Assembly: GCF_000425505.1 (NCBI RefSeq)
Contig: NZ_AUDO01000012.1
Location: 62,001 to 126,000, forward strand
Direction of reading: 5' to 3'
From: Flavobacterium frigidarium DSM 17623
GTDB taxonomy: Bacteria > Bacteroidota > Bacteroidia > Flavobacteriales > Flavobacteriaceae
Length of the DNA: 64,000 nucleotides
Each line of letters starts with the position of its first letter. Within the stretch, counting starts at the first letter, position 1. The notes under the pieces are model-generated. The model made no database searches, was not told the origin of the DNA, and was given only the letters and a program-made list of their open reading frames with translations. Below are positions 62,324-64,000 of this stretch, one piece after another. The position numbers and the translations under genes are program-made.

Positions 62324-63472
62324 ATGATTAAATTAGCAAAGCGTTTAGATGTTGTAGAAGAGTATTATTTCTCTAGTAAATTGAGAGAAGTAAGACAGCT
62401 TGCCGCTGAGGGTAAATCGATTATTAATATGGGGATAGGTAGCCCTGATATGAATCCATCAAAAGCTGTTATTGAAGCAATTCAAACTGCAGTTACAGAT
62501 GAAAATGCACATCAATATCAAAGTTATCAAGGTTTACCAGAGTTACGCCAGGCAATGTCAGATTTTTATAAAAGTAATTACGATACCGCTATAAATCCGA
62601 TTAACGAAATTTTACCTTTGATGGGTTCGAAGGAAGGAATTATGCATATTTCATTAGCTTTTTTAAATGAAGGCGATCACGTATTAATTCCTAATCCTGG
62701 ATATCCTACCTATACATCAGTGACTAACTTGGTGGGAGCAGTGCCAGTTTATTATGATTTAAAACAGAGTAGTAATTGGGAGCCAGACTTCGAAGCATTA
62801 GAAAAATTAGATTTAACTAAAGTAAAAATAATGTGGATTGGGTATCCGCACATGCCAACGGGAGCTAGAGGAAGTCTTGCTTTATTTGAGAGGTTAGTGG
62901 CTTTTGCTAGAAAGCATGAAATCTTATTAATCAATGACAATCCGTATAGTTTTGTTTTAAATGATAAACCAATGAGTTTGTTGCAAGTTGAAGGAGCAAA
63001 AGAGGTAGCATTGGAGCTTAATTCATTAAGTAAAACCTTTAACATGGCAGGTTGGAGAGTTGGAATGGTTTTAGGAAATGCAACAGCTATAGACGCAGTT
63101 TTAAAAGTAAAAAGCAACATGGATAGCGGCATGTTTTATGGTGTTCAAAAAGGAGCAATAGCAGCTTTGAATTGCGGGAAGTCATGGTTTGAAGAACAAA
63201 ATGCTGTATATAAAAAACGAAGAGTACTTACAGAAAAGTTAGCAGAAAAATTAAACTGCGAAGTATATAAAGAAGGTGTTGGTCTATTTGTTTGGGCAAA
63301 GTTGCCTGCTGGAGTAGCATCTGCAGAAGCGTTTATAGATGCTATTTTATATGACAAGCATATTTTTATCACACCAGGAACAATTTTTGGAAGTAATGGA
63401 GAAGGATATATTCGGTTTTCACTATGTGTAACTGAGGAAAAAGTACAAGAAGCAATAGATAGATTTAATTAG
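62324..63472 (+). CDS. PLP-dependent aminotransferase of the aromatic operon
   Basis: A class I/II aminotransferase of 382 residues. The PLP lysine is in NSLSKTFNMAGWRVG, with NPGYPTYTS and the conserved NDNPYSF stretches. Located between prephenate dehydratase and dehydrogenase, it probably transaminates phenylpyruvate and hydroxyphenylpyruvate, though the sequence type also covers LL-diaminopimelate and aspartate aminotransferases. Its stop codon abuts the tyrA start. Confidence 0.9.
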   Translation: MIKLAKRLDVVEEYYFSSKLREVRQLAAEGKSIINMGIGSPDMNPSKAVIEAIQTAVTDENAHQYQSYQGLPELRQAMSDFYKSNYDTAINPINEILPLMGSKEGIMHISLAFLNEGDHVLIPNPGYPTYTSVTNLVGAVPVYYDLKQSSNWEPDFEALEKLDLTKVKIMWIGYPHMPTGARGSLALFERLVAFARKHEILLINDNPYSFVLNDKPMSLLQVEGAKEVALELNSLSKTFNMAGWRVGMVLGNATAIDAVLKVKSNMDSGMFYGVQKGAIAALNCGKSWFEEQNAVYKKRRVLTEKLAEKLNCEVYKEGVGLFVWAKLPAGVASAEAFIDAILYDKHIFITPGTIFGSNGEGYIRFSLCVTEEKVQEAIDRFN

Positions 63473-64000
63473 ATGAAAATTTACATCATAGGAATAGGTT
63501 TAATAGGTGGTTCAATGGGTTTAGATATTAAAGCCTTATACCCAGAGGCGACAATCTACGGAATCGATACTAATAAAAAACATGTTGAAGAAGCAATTGC
63601 TTTAAACGTGATAAATTTTGAAGGTGCTATTACAGATTTGGCGAATGCTGATTTTGTCATTGTTTCTGTACCGGTAGATACAGCGTTAAGAGTGTTGCCT
63701 GAAGTATTGGATAATATAGGAGAACATACCATTGTTTTTGAAGTAGGTTCTACTAAGAATCCTATTTGCGAGGCGGTTGCGAATCATTCGAAAAGAAGAA
63801 ATTTTATTGCAACGCATCCTATTGCAGGAACAGAGTTTTCGGGACCTTCAGCAGCGATTACTAATTTGTTTGAAGGCAAAACGAATATCATTTGTGAGGT
63901 GGAGCGTACTGCTTTTAAATTGCAGGAGAAAGCTTTGGACTTATTTAAAAGTATGGGAATGCGTATTAGATATATGGATCCAAAATCTCACGATAAACAC
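63473..64000 (+). CDS. tyrA: Prephenate dehydrogenase, 3' end outside window
   Basis: Oxidises and decarboxylates prephenate to hydroxyphenylpyruvate for tyrosine. The ATG directly follows the aminotransferase stop codon. The first 176 codons show the NAD motif GIGLIGGSMG, the SVPVDT stretch and THPIAGTEFSGP, which carries a conserved catalytic-region His. It has no chorismate mutase domain at the N-terminus. The frame is open to the right edge. Confidence 0.94.
   Translation, partial: MKIYIIGIGLIGGSMGLDIKALYPEATIYGIDTNKKHVEEAIALNVINFEGAITDLANADFVIVSVPVDTALRVLPEVLDNIGEHTIVFEVGSTKNPICEAVANHSKRRNFIATHPIAGTEFSGPSAAITNLFEGKTNIICEVERTAFKLQEKALDLFKSMGMRIRYMDPKSHDKH

Noticed and set aside
1-64000. 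CRISPR array, tRNA or rRNA genes, prophage or insertion sequence
   Set aside because: No regular spacer-repeat pattern, tRNA cloverleaf, rRNA sequence, integrase or transposase was seen by eye; a tRNAscan or Rfam search would be needed to exclude small RNA genes fully.

Overview
The window looks like a chromosomal segment of a Flavobacteriaceae bacterium, probably Flavobacterium or a close relative. The DNA is AT-rich and intergenic regions are A-rich without clear Shine-Dalgarno sequences. Several promoters fit the Bacteroidetes pattern TTG-N16-23-TAnnTTTG. The gene content is typical of the group: PorT, GldA, TamL-type Omp85 lipoprotein, DUF5686, DUF2490, 2TM and HEPN-sulfite reductase families. 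No tRNA, rRNA, CRISPR array, prophage or intact insertion sequence was seen. Most of the window is core genome.

Layout. 1-3.2 kb: the 3' part of a Prc/CtpA protease, an oligopeptide-type ABC permease and a secreted lipoprotein nuclease. 3.2-10.5 kb (minus): the cell-elongation cluster mreB-mreC-mreD-mrdA(PBP2)-rodA, preceded by purH. 10.7-25.6 kb: housekeeping genes (MacB-like permease, zinc alcohol dehydrogenase, accD, fbaA, tamL, an rRNA methyltransferase, porT, menaquinone methyltransferase, folA, thyA, a DUF151 nuclease, etfBA). 25.6-26.4 kb is a gene-free stretch with several hairpins. 26.4-31.6 kb: pdhB, a DUF5686 outer-membrane protein, ppa and a deoxynucleoside kinase.

From 31.9 to 58.0 kb lies a large sulfur/methionine region: metK, metY, a MetX-aspartokinase-homoserine dehydrogenase fusion, an OsmC protein, metZ, an Rrf2 regulator, a TauE exporter, then cysH-cysD-DUF2490-cysN-cysI(HEPN)-cobA-sirC, a ferredoxin-NADP reductase, and metH in two separate genes followed by metF. 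Together these reduce sulfate to sulfide, make the siroheme needed for it, make O-acetylhomoserine and homocysteine, methylate it and form S-adenosylmethionine.

The most interesting layer is RNA-level control. Two SAM-I riboswitches precede metX-thrA and metH. A SAM-II-like pseudoknot candidate sits at the 5' end of the metK leader. Three apparent ribosome-mediated attenuators are visible: a Phe/Tyr-rich leader peptide before pheA-aminotransferase-tyrA (61.3 kb, very clear), a 21-codon leader with a strong terminator/antiterminator pair before an orphan 64-codon gene (35.15 kb), and a 16-residue Met/Cys leader before metY (33.5 kb, weaker). A shared 25-bp operator stands upstream of both tauE and cysH, next to the Rrf2 regulator gene.

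The sulfur region also carries five copies of a short C/G-rich palindromic repeat, two of which are translated in frame inside the split metH genes. Larger hairpin repeats lie on either side of the first metH gene. 58.1-64 kb: a lipoprotein with three NPxHG...HRCDIxVG repeats, gldA, a dicarboxylate symporter and the aromatic amino-acid operon, which runs off the right edge in tyrA.
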